Assembly (NCBI RefSeq): GCF_003939025.1
Contig: NZ_RQIH01000004.1
Location: forward strand, 372,001-436,000
Reading direction: 5' to 3'
Length of the DNA stretch: 64,000 bases
Origin: Rhizobium sophoriradicis
GTDB lineage: Bacteria > Pseudomonadota > Alphaproteobacteria > Rhizobiales > Rhizobiaceae
Each line of letters starts with the position of its first letter. Position 1 is the stretch's first letter. Below the pieces are notes generated by a model. It was not told the DNA's origin, searched no databases, and worked only from the letters and a program-made list of their open reading frames with translations. Position numbers and translations under genes: made by a program. Below, in pieces: positions 18,461 to 28,490 of this stretch.

Positions 18461-19704
18461 GACGCCTTCTGCCATTCGGCCTCGAACAGGCCGCTGAGCT
18501 GTCTGATGCTGGAGTGATAGTCGAACTCGTTGCGCACCCGACTTTCGGCGGCGTCGCCGAGGCGCTTGCGAAGCGCCGGGTCGCGGATCACCGCTTCCAG
18601 GGCTTTCGCCAGCAGCGCCGGATCTTCCGGCGGCACGACGAGGCCGTTTTCGCCGTCCTTCAGAAGTTCCGGCACGCCGGAGACTTCGGTCGAAACGCAG
18701 ACCAGCCGCTGGCTCGAGGCTTCGACGAGCACGTTCGGCAGGCCGTCGCGGTCGCCATTGGCGGCGATCCGGCAGGCCAGCGCGAAGAGGTCGGCGCGGC
18801 GGTAGTGATCAAGCACGTCTTCCTGCGCCAGGGCGCCCTTCCAGACGATGCGGTCGGACAGGCCGAGCTCGGCGGCCAGCGCCTTTAGCTTCGCCAGTGC
18901 CTCGCCGCCGCCGATATGTTCCATGCGCCAATGCAGATCGGCGGGCAGCAGGGCGAGTGCGCGCAGCAGCACGTCGTAACCCTTCTTTTCAACGGCGCGG
19001 CCGACGCTCAAGATGAGGGCCGGATCGTCGGGATCGCTGCCGGTGCGGTTCGAGCGATCGCCGGCAAAATGGCCGAAGCGGGCGAGATCGAGACCGTGAT
19101 AACTCAAGTGCACCGCATCCTTGCGGGATGTCAGCGTGCGCATGTGCTCGTAGCCCGCCCGGGTGCAGGTGACGGTCCAGCGGGCGCTGTTCAGTTTTTC
19201 GGTGAGCTCCCAGTCGGGCGACGTCCATATGTCCTTGGCATGCGCCGAACAGCTCCAGGGCGTGCCCGTCAGCATGCTCGCATATTCCGTCACCGAGGCC
19301 GGCGTGTGGATGAAATGGGCATGCAGCCACTCGCCTCCATCAGGCCATTCACGCCCCAGCACCAGCGCCTGGCCGAGGCGGCGGAAGCGGTTGCGCGAGA
19401 GGTCGCGTGGCAGATCGGCCAAAAAACGTTTGATCAGCGTGGTGAAGCCGGGTTTGGAGAAACCGGCGATAAGACCTTTCAGCACCCGGATTGGCTCCTC
19501 GTGCAGATATTCCGGCAGGTAGACGACGCGCGCCCTGATTTCGTCATGGACGGGATGGCGCTTCTTGTCGGTCGGCCGGCGCATCGAAATCAGCGTCAGG
19601 TCGAAGCCGGCTTTTTCCAGGCCGAGCAGCTCCTGGGCGATGAAGGTTTCCGAAAGGCGGGGATAGCCTTTCAGCACGACGAGAATCTTGCGGCGTGGCG
19701 GCAA
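18457..19704 (-). CDS. Glycosyltransferase family 4
   Basis: A 415-residue GT-B enzyme. It opens with ILVVLKGYPRLSETFIAQEL, the signature of family-4 enzymes of the WcaL/AmsK type that build capsule or exopolysaccharide. LHAHFIHTPASVTEYASML and WSCSAHAKDIW follow. The C-terminal half has SVGRAVEKKGYDVLLRAL and the donor-site EX7E motif (GLPNVLVEASSQRLVCVSTE). It overlaps the next gene by four bases and follows the previous one by nine, so the three transferases are probably one transcript. Confidence 0.87.
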   Translation of the reverse strand: MPPRRKILVVLKGYPRLSETFIAQELLGLEKAGFDLTLISMRRPTDKKRHPVHDEIRARVVYLPEYLHEEPIRVLKGLIAGFSKPGFTTLIKRFLADLPRDLSRNRFRRLGQALVLGREWPDGGEWLHAHFIHTPASVTEYASMLTGTPWSCSAHAKDIWTSPDWELTEKLNSARWTVTCTRAGYEHMRTLTSRKDAVHLSYHGLDLARFGHFAGDRSNRTGSDPDDPALILSVGRAVEKKGYDVLLRALALLPADLHWRMEHIGGGEALAKLKALAAELGLSDRIVWKGALAQEDVLDHYRRADLFALACRIAANGDRDGLPNVLVEASSQRLVCVSTEVSGVPELLKDGENGLVVPPEDPALLAKALEAVIRDPALRKRLGDAAESRVRNEFDYHSSIRQLSGLFEAEWQKAS

Positions 19705-19713
19705 GGCTTGGTC

Positions 19714-20922
19714 CTATTCCGCGCCGACGAGGGCGAGGTGGCTGGCGCGGCCGTCGATCCACCGGCCGACGGTCTGCGAGATGTGGTCGAGCCCTTCGAG
19801 ATGCATATTACTGCCGCTCTTCGACGGGGGCAGGCGGGAGGGTAGGCGCTTCAGCGCCTCAGCCATGATGGTGGGATCGACCGATTGTTCCGGCAGCAGC
19901 ATGTCGACGAGGCCGAGCTCGCTCGCCCGCTTGGCGCGCAGCAGCTGTTCCTGGCGCGGTTTGACGCGCGGCACGATGAGGGCCGGCTTGTCGAAGGAGA
20001 GGATCTCGCAATAGGTGTTGTAGCCGCCCATGGCGACGACGCCGGTGGCGCCGTCGATCAGCTCTTCCATATGGTTATCGAACTCGATCACCTCGATGTA
20101 GGGAATGGCTTCGCCCTTCTGCACCAGCTTAGCGCGTTCGGCGGCAGGCATATAGGGCCCGAGCACAACGAGCGCCTTCTGCGTCAGCGTCGGATCGGCC
20201 TCATAGGCATTCATCACGTCGTGGACGAGATCGGAACCATCGCCGCCGCCGCCTGTGGTCACGAGGAGGTAATTGTCCTTGCGGGCGTGGATCGAGGTCT
20301 TGCCCTTGGAGACACTGCGCTGCAGGAAGCCGACGAAATCCATCTTCCGGCGCAGGCTGGCCGGGACGTCGAGACCGATCAGCGGGTCGTAGAAATCAGG
20401 CGGGCCGTAGACCCAGACGCTGTCGTAATATTGGTCGATCTTCTGCATGATGCCGTTTCTTTTCCACTCGGCATCGAGCAGATGCGGCGCGTCCATCACC
20501 TCGCGCAGCCCGAGCACCAGCACGGTGCCGCGGGCCTTGAGATAGGCGAGCGTATCCTCGACCTCGCCCTTCAGTCCCATCGGCTCCTTGTCGACGATGA
20601 AAATATCGGGCTGGAAGGTCTCGGCGGTGTGGCGGATGCTCGATTCGCGCATCTTCAGCGTCTCGTGCAGGTCGATATGGCTGGCGAGCGAGGTATATTC
20701 GCCGTTGCGCAGCTTGATGACGCTCGGGATTTTCACGAAGTCGACGCGGGCGCGGTAGTCGAAGGCGCCGGCGATCGTCGCGCCCGAGATGATCAGGATA
20801 TTGAGGCCGCGATAATCCTCGACCAACGCATGGGCGATGGCGCGACAGCGGCGCAGGTGGCCGAGGCCGAAGGTGTCGTGGCTGTACATGAGGATGCGAG
20901 CATCTTCGAGACGTCTGGCCAT
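19714..20922 (-). CDS. Glycosyltransferase, MurG-like (COG4671 type)
   Basis: A 402-residue GT-B protein. The start at 20922 has CGGAGGGA six bases upstream; an in-frame start nine codons earlier (20949) lacks one. RILMYSHDTFGLGHLRRCRAI is the GxGH sugar-nucleotide motif seen in the paralogue two genes downstream. The donor region is TGVVAMGGYNTYCEILSFDKPALIVPR with PRQEQLLRAKRA. Both paralogues share about the same length and layout, pointing to an ancient duplication. It is first in the cluster; the upstream gap to the ABC operon (20923-21019) is short. Confidence 0.8.
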   Translation of the reverse strand: MARRLEDARILMYSHDTFGLGHLRRCRAIAHALVEDYRGLNILIISGATIAGAFDYRARVDFVKIPSVIKLRNGEYTSLASHIDLHETLKMRESSIRHTAETFQPDIFIVDKEPMGLKGEVEDTLAYLKARGTVLVLGLREVMDAPHLLDAEWKRNGIMQKIDQYYDSVWVYGPPDFYDPLIGLDVPASLRRKMDFVGFLQRSVSKGKTSIHARKDNYLLVTTGGGGDGSDLVHDVMNAYEADPTLTQKALVVLGPYMPAAERAKLVQKGEAIPYIEVIEFDNHMEELIDGATGVVAMGGYNTYCEILSFDKPALIVPRVKPRQEQLLRAKRASELGLVDMLLPEQSVDPTIMAEALKRLPSRLPPSKSGSNMHLEGLDHISQTVGRWIDGRASHLALVGAE

Positions 20923-21019
20923 GGGTGTTCCCTCCGGGGTGAACAACATGCGTTAGTACCCCCACCGTCCGGAGGCCACGAGGCGGGGGCGGTGCCGTGC
21001 GGCGCCGCCGGGTTTCCTG

Positions 21020-22192
21020 CTATTTGTAGGGATCTGCCGCATCACGCAAGCCGTCTCCCAGAAAGTTGAACGCCAAAATGACAAGAACAACAGGAATGAT
21101 CGGAAAGAGCAGCCAAGGATAGAAGGCGATGACGCTGACGCTTTTTGCCTCGGTCAGCAGAATGCCCCAACTGGTGATCGGCGGGCGAAGGCCGAGGCCG
21201 AGGAAGGAGAGCGCGGTCTCGCCGAGGATCATGCCGGGAATCGAAATCGTCGCGGAGGCGATGAGATGCGACATGAAGCCCGGCACCAGATGGCGGCCGA
21301 TGATGCGCGGCGTGCTGGCGCCCATGAGCTGGGCTGCCTGGACGTAATCCTCCTCGCGCAGCGCCAGGAGTTTCGAGCGCACGGCACGCGCGAGCCCAGT
21401 CCAGTCGATGATGCCGAGGATCACGGTGATGCCGAAATAGATGACGATCGGGCTCCAGGTCACCGGCATGATGGCGGCGAGCGCCATCCACAGCGGCAGG
21501 CTCGGCAGCGATTGCAGCACCTCGATCAGGCGCTGGACGATGAGATCGAAGATGCCGCCCCAATAGCCGGCAAGACCGCCGATGACGATGCCGAGCACGA
21601 AGCTGATCGCGATGCCGATCAGGCCGATCGTCAGCGAGATCCGCGCGCCGTAGAGGATGCGCGAGAGCACGTCGCGGCCGAGCCGGTCGGTGCCGAGCAG
21701 GAACATCTGGCCGCCGATCGACGGGCAGACCAGATGAAAGTTCGAGGCGACGAGACCCCAGAATTTATAGGAATCGCCGCGGCAGAAAAAGCGGATCGGC
21801 TGCACGTCGTTCGGCCGGTCGGTATAGACACGGTGCAGCGTATCGAGATCGAGCGTCATGCTGCGGCCGTAGACGAAGGGGCCGACGAACTCTCCCTTGT
21901 CGAAGAAGTGGACGCGCTGCGGCGGCGCATGGATGAAATCGACGTTGCGGGTGTGCAGGCCGTAAGGCGCCAGGAACTCGACGATCAGGATCATCAGGTA
22001 GACGACGGCGAGAAAGATGCCGGAGATCAAGGCCAGCTTGTGCTGCTTGAACTTCCACCACATCAACTTCTTCTGCGAGGCGAGATGAATGCGCGATTGC
22101 GCCGCCGTCATGGTCTCGGTCGCGAGCGGGTCGAATGGCGCGGTCGAGACGTAATGCGGCAGCGGCGCGCCGGGTGCGGGAAGGGGCGACAT
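21020..22192 (-). CDS. ABC transporter permease, oligopeptide type (YejE/DppC-like)
   Basis: A 390-residue inner-membrane permease. The start is set by a TAATG overlap with the upstream permease stop. Residues about 1-70 form an N-terminal extension and first helix (FKQHKLALISGIFLAVVYLM). Then comes a periplasmic insertion of about 100 residues (PPQRVHFFDKGEFVGPFVYG), typical of YejE-like rather than DppC permeases. It ends in the family core LLGTDRLGRDVLSRILYGARISLTIG and the EAA loop (EEDYVQAAQLMGASTPRIIGRHLVPG). Last gene of the operon. Confidence 0.87.
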   Translation of the reverse strand: MSPLPAPGAPLPHYVSTAPFDPLATETMTAAQSRIHLASQKKLMWWKFKQHKLALISGIFLAVVYLMILIVEFLAPYGLHTRNVDFIHAPPQRVHFFDKGEFVGPFVYGRSMTLDLDTLHRVYTDRPNDVQPIRFFCRGDSYKFWGLVASNFHLVCPSIGGQMFLLGTDRLGRDVLSRILYGARISLTIGLIGIAISFVLGIVIGGLAGYWGGIFDLIVQRLIEVLQSLPSLPLWMALAAIMPVTWSPIVIYFGITVILGIIDWTGLARAVRSKLLALREEDYVQAAQLMGASTPRIIGRHLVPGFMSHLIASATISIPGMILGETALSFLGLGLRPPITSWGILLTEAKSVSVIAFYPWLLFPIIPVVLVILAFNFLGDGLRDAADPYK

Positions 22193-23190
22193 TATTTGGT
22201 GCTCCTGCCTTGCAGACGGATGCGGGGATCGAGGAAGCCGAGGGCGATATCGGAAATCAGCACGCCGATGACGTTGAGGAAGGCGAGGAACATCAGGAAC
22301 GAGCCGGCGAGATACATGTCCTGGCTCTGCAGCGCTTTGATCAGCATCGGCCCGGTTGTTTCCAGCGACAGCACGATCGCGACGATCTCCGCACCGGAGA
22401 TGATCGACGGCAGGATAGAGCCGATATCGGCGACGAAGAAGTTGAGCGCCATGCGCAGCGGATATTTGACCAGCGCCCGCATCGGATGCAGACCCTTGGC
22501 GCGCGCCGTCGTCACATATTGCTTCTGCATCTCGTCGAGCAGGTTTGCGCGTAAGCGACGGATCATGCCGGCCGTGCCAGCCGTGCCGACGATGATGACG
22601 GGGATCCACAGATGGGAGAGGATCGAGCGCGCCTTCTCCCAGCTCATCGGAGCCGAGATATATTGCTGGTCCATCAGATGGCCGATAGAGATGCCAAACC
22701 AGATATTGGCGAAATACATCAGGATCAGCGCCAGCATGAAGTTCGGAATGGCGATGCCGAGCAGGCCGAGGAAGGTCAGGCCGTAATCACCCCAGCTGTA
22801 CTGGTGCGTGGCCGAATAAATGCCGATCGGAAAGGCGATCAGCCAGGTGAGCAGGATCGTCGTGAAGGAGACGAGAATGGTCAGCCACAGGCGGTCACCG
22901 ACGACGTCGGACACCGGCAGCTGGTATTCGAAGGAATAGCCGAAATCGCCGTGCAGCATGCCGCCGACCCAGTAGAAATAGCGCACGATCTCCGGCTTGT
23001 CGAAGCCGTATTGCTGGCGCATCTCCTCGATTTCCTGGAGATTGGCGGTCTCGCCGGAAGCGCGCAGCTCGGCGATCTGGCTCTCGAAGAAGTCGCCGGG
23101 CGGCAGTTCGATAATGGTGAAGACCAGCGCCGAAATGACGAAGAGCGTCGGTACCATGGCGGCGATGCGCCAGAGAATGTATCTGAGCAC
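22192..23190 (-). CDS. ABC transporter permease, oligopeptide type (YejB/DppB-like)
   Basis: A 332-residue permease. It begins MLRYILWRIAAMVPTLFVIS, as DppB/OppB subunits do, followed by a periplasmic stretch (PPGDFFESQIAELRASG) and five further helices. The EAA loop is KQYVTTARAKGLHPMRALVKYPLRMALN, which docks to the ATPase. It starts two bases after the solute-binding-protein stop and overlaps the next permease by one base. Confidence 0.88.
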   Translation of the reverse strand: MLRYILWRIAAMVPTLFVISALVFTIIELPPGDFFESQIAELRASGETANLQEIEEMRQQYGFDKPEIVRYFYWVGGMLHGDFGYSFEYQLPVSDVVGDRLWLTILVSFTTILLTWLIAFPIGIYSATHQYSWGDYGLTFLGLLGIAIPNFMLALILMYFANIWFGISIGHLMDQQYISAPMSWEKARSILSHLWIPVIIVGTAGTAGMIRRLRANLLDEMQKQYVTTARAKGLHPMRALVKYPLRMALNFFVADIGSILPSIISGAEIVAIVLSLETTGPMLIKALQSQDMYLAGSFLMFLAFLNVIGVLISDIALGFLDPRIRLQGRSTK

Positions 23191-23193
23191 GCC

Positions 23194-25101
23194 TCAGGCC
23201 TCCTTGTACCAGAATGCATCCGGCATGTAGATGCCGAGATAGGAGGTGGGGTCGAAGCCGTAGAGGGCTTTCTCCGGCAGGTTCTGCAGCTTGGCGGCGC
23301 GAAGGATCGGCTGCAGCGTGCTGTTGATCAGGCCGATCGAAAACACCTGCTGCGTATAGAGCGACAGCATCTTGTGCCAGATCGCCTGGCGCTCCTCGAA
23401 CTTCGCCGTCGAGCCCCATTGTTTGAGCAGATCGATCAGTTCGGCCGCCTCCGGCAGGTCGGGCGCGACACCCTCCTGGCCGGCGGAGAGATAGTGCATG
23501 CCCCAGAGCGGCCACTGCAGCTGATCGTCGAGCGTCGGCGCCAGCCCCGAGGGCGACATGTCGGCCGTCGGCACGCCATTGTCGAGACCGTACCAGATCG
23601 ACATCATGATCGTGCCGCTCATGGCGCGGTTGCGGAAGACGTCGCGCTGCGAAGTGCGGGTATAGAGCGCAAGGCCGATATTGGCCCAGTGATCGTGCAC
23701 CAGCTCCAGCACGTCGGTATCGAGATTGCTTTCGCCGGCGGTCTCGACGGTAATCTCGGCGCGCCGTCCGTCCGGCAGCAGCCTGATGCCGTCGCCGCCG
23801 CGCCTGGTCAGACCGAGTTCGTCGAGCAGGCGGTTGGCCTCGTCGGGATCGAACTTGACGAAGGCGTCGGCATATTCCTGCTTGAACAGTGGGCTGTCTG
23901 GCAGCACGGTATCGGCGCTCGGCGTGCCCAGGCCGTAGAAGGCGACCATGTTGATCTCGTGCCGGTCGATCGCCAGCGACAGAGCCCGGCGCAGACGCAC
24001 GTCGCGGAACAGGCCGCGCCAAACCTCGTCGGCGCAGTTGAGGTTCGGCAAGAGCGTGATGCGCGAGCCGCGCGCCACCTTCCAGAGATTGACCTTCACC
24101 GGAAAGCGCTTTTCGGCCTCCTTCAGGAAGGTGTAGTCGTTGAAATCGATGCCGGTCGCCTGCAGGTCGGCTTCGCCGGCACCCGCCTTGGCGGCGATAA
24201 TCGACGAGGAGGAGACGTTGAGGACGAAACGGTCGAGATAGGGCAGCTGCCGGCCGGTCTCGTCGACCCGGTGGAAGAACGGGTTGCGCTCGAAGACGAA
24301 CTGGTCGGCCGGCAGCGCCGTCGTGTTGCGCCAGGGATCGAGCGTCGGCAGGTTGGGATTTTCCGGCCGGTAGGAGCGCGCCATCTTGATGTGCAGATCC
24401 TGCCACTTCTTGACGCGGCTGGTCTTCATCATCTGTTCCATCTTCGCCTCGTCGGGCTGGAACTTCTTATGGAATTGCTTGAGGTAATGCCCCGGCCCGA
24501 AGATGACGAGCGGCTGGGGACCTGCCAGCGTCGGCAGGAACATCGGATTGGGTTTTTCCCACGTATAGCGCACCGTCAGCGGATCGAGCATTTCGAAGCG
24601 CGGCAGACTGCCGTGCGGGCGAAGCTCGAGCGCGCCGCCGCCCGGCGTCAGCTTGTCGTTCAGGATGACGTCTTCCCACCAGTAGCGGAAATCGTCGGCG
24701 GTGAACGGCGCCCCATCGGACCATTTATGGCCTTCGCGCAGCGTGAAGGTGAAGATCGTGTCGTCCTCCGCGCGGAAATCGGCGAGAATGTCAGGCTGGA
24801 ACTGCAGGTGCTTGTCGTAGCCGACCAGGCGGGAATAGCCGTAGATCGTCATGAAGCGGATGTCGCGCTGGCTGCCGATGATGGTGCGCACCGTGCCGCC
24901 ATAGGCGCCGGGTTCGAGCCCCATCTCCTTCAGGTTGACGATGCGCGGGCGCAGTGGAATACGCTCAGCCATACCAGGCAGGCTGCCTGCGGCCAGCCGC
25001 TCCTTGAGAAATTCCGGCTCGACTATCTGCTCGGCGCGAAGCACCGCCGGTGCGATCGCAGCCCCGACAAGGCCGCCGAGAAAGGTGCGACGCGTTACCA
25101 T
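23194..25101 (-). CDS. Extracellular solute-binding protein, family 5
   Basis: A 635-residue protein with a twin-arginine-type signal (TRRTFLGGLVGAAIAPAVLRA), so it is probably exported folded by Tat. The body has family-5 motifs: LREGHKWSDGAPFTADDFRYWWEDV near residue 130 and LRRALSLAIDRHEINMVAFYG near residue 370. It binds oligopeptides, opines or similar compounds in the periplasm. The long form (over 600 residues) matches the YejA branch more than DppA. It overlaps the ATPase gene by one base and is translationally coupled. Confidence 0.88.
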   Translation of the reverse strand: MVTRRTFLGGLVGAAIAPAVLRAEQIVEPEFLKERLAAGSLPGMAERIPLRPRIVNLKEMGLEPGAYGGTVRTIIGSQRDIRFMTIYGYSRLVGYDKHLQFQPDILADFRAEDDTIFTFTLREGHKWSDGAPFTADDFRYWWEDVILNDKLTPGGGALELRPHGSLPRFEMLDPLTVRYTWEKPNPMFLPTLAGPQPLVIFGPGHYLKQFHKKFQPDEAKMEQMMKTSRVKKWQDLHIKMARSYRPENPNLPTLDPWRNTTALPADQFVFERNPFFHRVDETGRQLPYLDRFVLNVSSSSIIAAKAGAGEADLQATGIDFNDYTFLKEAEKRFPVKVNLWKVARGSRITLLPNLNCADEVWRGLFRDVRLRRALSLAIDRHEINMVAFYGLGTPSADTVLPDSPLFKQEYADAFVKFDPDEANRLLDELGLTRRGGDGIRLLPDGRRAEITVETAGESNLDTDVLELVHDHWANIGLALYTRTSQRDVFRNRAMSGTIMMSIWYGLDNGVPTADMSPSGLAPTLDDQLQWPLWGMHYLSAGQEGVAPDLPEAAELIDLLKQWGSTAKFEERQAIWHKMLSLYTQQVFSIGLINSTLQPILRAAKLQNLPEKALYGFDPTSYLGIYMPDAFWYKEA

Positions 25102-26990
25102 CAGCGCAACTCCTTGGCCGTAGCGCCCTTGCGGGCGCGCACCAGATGGCCGTCGCCGAGATCGGCATAGGCAAGCTCGGAAGCGTCGTCATGCTCGGCG
25201 GTGAAGGTTTTCCCCCAGTTCTGCTTGTCGGCGGCGCCGTTTTCGCGCAGCGCCTTGAAATCGAGCGGCCGGTCGAGATCGGGGAAGGGGACGGCGGCGA
25301 GCAGCGATTTCGTATAGGGATGCACCGGATCGCGCAGGATGATTTCGCGCGGCGCGATCTCGACGATGCGGCCCTTGCACATGACAGCGATGCGGTCGGC
25401 CATGTAATCGACGACGGCGAGGTTGTGCGAGATGAAGAGATAGGTCAGCCCCAGTTCCTTCTGCAGGTCCTTCAACAGGTTGAGGATCTGCGCCTGGACG
25501 GAGACATCAAGCGCCGAGACCGGCTCGTCGAGGATGACGAGTTTCGGCCCGAGGGCAAGCGCGCGGGCGATGCCGATGCGCTGGCGCTGGCCACCGGAGA
25601 AGCTGTGCGGGTAACGGCTGAGGTAGCGCTTGTCGAGACCGATCGCCGCCATCAATCCTTCGACCTTGCGCTTGCGCTCGTCGCTGTCGCCTCGATCATG
25701 GATCTCGAGTGGTTCGCTTAGGATGTTGCGCACCGTCATGCGCGGCGAAAGCGAGGAAACCGGATCCTGGAACACCATCTGGATCTTGGTGCGCATGTCC
25801 TGCAGCTCGTCGCCTTTGACCGCGAGGACGTCGATGACCTCCTTGCCGTCGTTGAACACGACCGCGCCGCTGTCGGGTGTGACGGCGCGCATCAGGATCT
25901 TGCTGAGCGTCGTCTTGCCGCAGCCGGATTCGCCGACCAGGCCCAGACATTCGCCGCGGCGGATATCGAAGCTGACATCGTCGACGGCGCGCAGCACGGT
26001 GGCCTCGTGCTTGCCGAGAAAACTGCGCTTGCGCGTCTTGTAGGTCTTGCAGAGATTGCTGACGGACAACAGCGTGCCCGGCGTCTCCGCCTGTAGCGGC
26101 TTCTTCTTGCCGACGAGAGTCTCGAGATTGACCGGCACGTCGCGCAGCGCCTTCAGCCGCTCGCCGGGTTTCATGTCGAAATGCGGAACGGCGGCCATCA
26201 GCGCCTTGAGATAGGGGTGCTGCGGATTGCGGAAGATCGCCTCGACCGGCCCGGCTTCCATGATCTCGCCGTGATAGATCACGACCACCTCGTCGGCCAT
26301 GTTGGCGACGATGCCGAGATCGTGGGTGATGAGCAGCATCGCCATGCCGAGCTTGGCCTGCAGGTCACGCAGCAATTCGAGGATCTGCGCCTGGATCGTC
26401 ACGTCGAGCGCCGTCGTCGGCTCGTCGGCGATCAAGAGCGCCGGCTTGCAGATCAGCGCCATGGCGATCATTGCGCGCTGGCGCATGCCGCCGGACAATT
26501 CGAACGGATACATGTCGTAGGTGCGGTGCGGATTGGAAAAGCCGACGAGACCGAGCATTTCCTCGGTCTTCTCACGCGCCTCCTGCTTGTCGGCTTCGGT
26601 ATGGATCAAGAGCGCTTCGCTGATCTGGTTGCCGACCGTGTGCAGCGGCGAGAGCGAAGTCATCGGCTCCTGGAAGATCGTCGCCATGCGTCGGCCGCGC
26701 AGGTCGCGCATTTCCTCGCTGTCGCGCGACAAGGAGAGGATATCGGTCGTGCTGCCGTCGAGTGGATCGGTGAAGAGGATGCTGCCCGATGCCTTGGCCG
26801 GATTGGGCAGGATGCCCATGATCGCCTGGCTGATCACCGATTTGCCCGAGCCGGATTCACCGACAAGAGCGGTGACCTTGCCCGGAAGGATGCGGAGATT
26901 GGCTTCCTTTACGACGCGCAGGCGGTCGCCGAAAACCGAGAACGAGATGTCGAGATTCTCAATACGCAACAAATCGGCAGCGGACGCCAT
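25101..26990 (-). CDS. ABC transporter ATPase with two fused nucleotide-binding domains (YejF/GsiA-like)
   Basis: A 629-residue protein carrying two complete ATPase domains. Domain 1: GESGSGKSV Walker [18 protein letters not shown] signature, [14 protein letters not shown]alker B. Domain 2: [38 protein letters not shown]. Each is followed by an oligopeptide-type extension ([30 protein letters not shown]). It powers the importer with the two permeases and the binding protein encoded downstream. As the first gene of the operon it should have its promoter in 26991-27146. Confidence 0.93.
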   Translation of the reverse strand: MASAADLLRIENLDISFSVFGDRLRVVKEANLRILPGKVTALVGESGSGKSVISQAIMGILPNPAKASGSILFTDPLDGSTTDILSLSRDSEEMRDLRGRRMATIFQEPMTSLSPLHTVGNQISEALLIHTEADKQEAREKTEEMLGLVGFSNPHRTYDMYPFELSGGMRQRAMIAMALICKPALLIADEPTTALDVTIQAQILELLRDLQAKLGMAMLLITHDLGIVANMADEVVVIYHGEIMEAGPVEAIFRNPQHPYLKALMAAVPHFDMKPGERLKALRDVPVNLETLVGKKKPLQAETPGTLLSVSNLCKTYKTRKRSFLGKHEATVLRAVDDVSFDIRRGECLGLVGESGCGKTTLSKILMRAVTPDSGAVVFNDGKEVIDVLAVKGDELQDMRTKIQMVFQDPVSSLSPRMTVRNILSEPLEIHDRGDSDERKRKVEGLMAAIGLDKRYLSRYPHSFSGGQRQRIGIARALALGPKLVILDEPVSALDVSVQAQILNLLKDLQKELGLTYLFISHNLAVVDYMADRIAVMCKGRIVEIAPREIILRDPVHPYTKSLLAAVPFPDLDRPLDFKALRENGAADKQNWGKTFTAEHDDASELAYADLGDGHLVRARKGATAKELR

Positions 26991-27146
26991 ACCAATGAAA
27001 TTCCCCAGTCTTCTATGTTCCCGTTAAGGCAACACTATCGTACCGCAAACGGGGTGTCTAGCTGATGACAATCAAGGGGATATCGCCGCCTTTCGCCGCG
27101 GTCGTCCGGACGAAACACGCAGTTTTATCGGTGCCGGCCCGGCGTT

Positions 27147-28490
27147 TTACTGGATGAACTTCTCCATGCTGGTGCGCTTGACCTGTTTCTTCGCGTCCTG
27201 GTGCAGCAGAATGACCTGCTCGGCTTCGGAAAGTCCGTTCTGCACGGCCTCGCGGAAATGTTCGTCGACATGGATCTCCGGGGCCGGCGCGCGCGGCTGC
27301 AGCACCGTCACCTTCTGGCGGATGCCGCGCAGCTTCTCTTCGCCGAGCCGCGTCCATTCGCCGCCGCAATAACCGGCGAAGGCTTGGCTGGCGACGACCT
27401 CGCGGCCGTATTTCTTGGTCAGGATCTGAAGACGCTGCACCTCGTTGACCGCCGATCCGAAGGCGGAGAAGGTCAGGCGGTCCTTCAGGCCGACATTGCC
27501 GAACATGACGTTGCCGACATGCAGGCCGATGCCGTAGCCAATCTTGCTGAGACCCTTCTGCTCGCGTTCGCCGTTGAGCTCGGCGACCCGTGCCTGGGCC
27601 TGGTGAACGGCCGAAAGCGCTGCCTCGCAGGCAATCTTCGACGGATCCTTGTGGCGCCCGCAGGGATAGACGGCCAGGAAGCCGTCGCCGAGGAAGCTCA
27701 ATATTTCGCCGCCATTGCGGTTGAAAGGAGCGGCGATCGCGTCGAAGAACTGGTTCAGCGTGTCGATATAGGCCTGGCGGCCCTCTTTTTCGGCATACAT
27801 GGTGGATTCACGCATGTCGCCCATGACGAGGGCGGCGCGGATCGTCTCGCCGTCGCCGCGGCGGATCTGGCCGTTCAGCACCCGCTTGCCGGCGTCGCCG
27901 CCGAGATAGGTGGTCAGCATATTGTTGGCGAGCTTGCCGAGCACCGCCATCTTGGCGGCGACCGCCAGATGGTTCTGCATTCGCAGCAGCGCATCGATCA
28001 TGTCGTCGGAAAAGCCGTTATTGTGGTCGGTCGACCACGAGCCCATCATGCCCTGCACAGAGCCGTCGCTGAAGGGCTGCACGAAGGCGAGGTAGTCGGT
28101 GATCTTGTCCTTGCGCAGATCCTCGAAGATCGGGAATTCGGCCGGTCCGTCCTGCGACAGTCGGCGGCGGATGTGCTGCAGGTTGTTGTCGAGCAGGTAA
28201 TAATAGGGGCTCTGCAGGAAGCGGTCCGGCTTCTGCCCGGCCGGCATGCGGAAGCCTTCGATGGTGACGCCGCTGGCGCGCCGCCAGGTGAAGCTCAGCG
28301 CATCGTAGAGCGGGTGCAGCATCGAAAAGGTCAGGTGCACGCGCGCGATCGGCAGGCCGGCGGAGGCCATCCTTTCGCAGAAGCCGCTGACGATGGTTTC
28401 GAGATCGTTGCCCGCCAGTGAAGAATTCGTCAGCCATTCGGCGACGCGGTCCAACAGGATGGAGGACACGCTGGATTCGATCGTGCTCAT
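27147..28490 (-). CDS. Class III adenylate/guanylate cyclase, soluble
   Basis: A 447-residue protein with no membrane segment. The N-terminal half (about 1-190) resembles the region found before rhizobial soluble cyclases (AEWLTNSSLAGNDLETIVSGFCERMASAGL). The cyclase domain (about 225-410) has the metal-binding Asp in LVMGDMRESTM, GGEILSFLGDGFLAVYP with the second Asp, and GIGLHVGNVMFGNVGLKDRLTFSAFGSAVNEVQRL. It makes cAMP (possibly cGMP) from the nucleoside triphosphate. ATG 28490 fits the family; a start at 28508 adds six residues. What it senses is unknown. Confidence 0.82.
   Translation of the reverse strand: MSTIESSVSSILLDRVAEWLTNSSLAGNDLETIVSGFCERMASAGLPIARVHLTFSMLHPLYDALSFTWRRASGVTIEGFRMPAGQKPDRFLQSPYYYLLDNNLQHIRRRLSQDGPAEFPIFEDLRKDKITDYLAFVQPFSDGSVQGMMGSWSTDHNNGFSDDMIDALLRMQNHLAVAAKMAVLGKLANNMLTTYLGGDAGKRVLNGQIRRGDGETIRAALVMGDMRESTMYAEKEGRQAYIDTLNQFFDAIAAPFNRNGGEILSFLGDGFLAVYPCGRHKDPSKIACEAALSAVHQAQARVAELNGEREQKGLSKIGYGIGLHVGNVMFGNVGLKDRLTFSAFGSAVNEVQRLQILTKKYGREVVASQAFAGYCGGEWTRLGEEKLRGIRQKVTVLQPRAPAPEIHVDEHFREAVQNGLSEAEQVILLHQDAKKQVKRTSMEKFIQ

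Noticed and set aside
22612..25170. Long open frame (+) opposite the oligopeptide importer genes
   Set aside because: Antisense to a clear binding protein and permease, with no recognisable motif.
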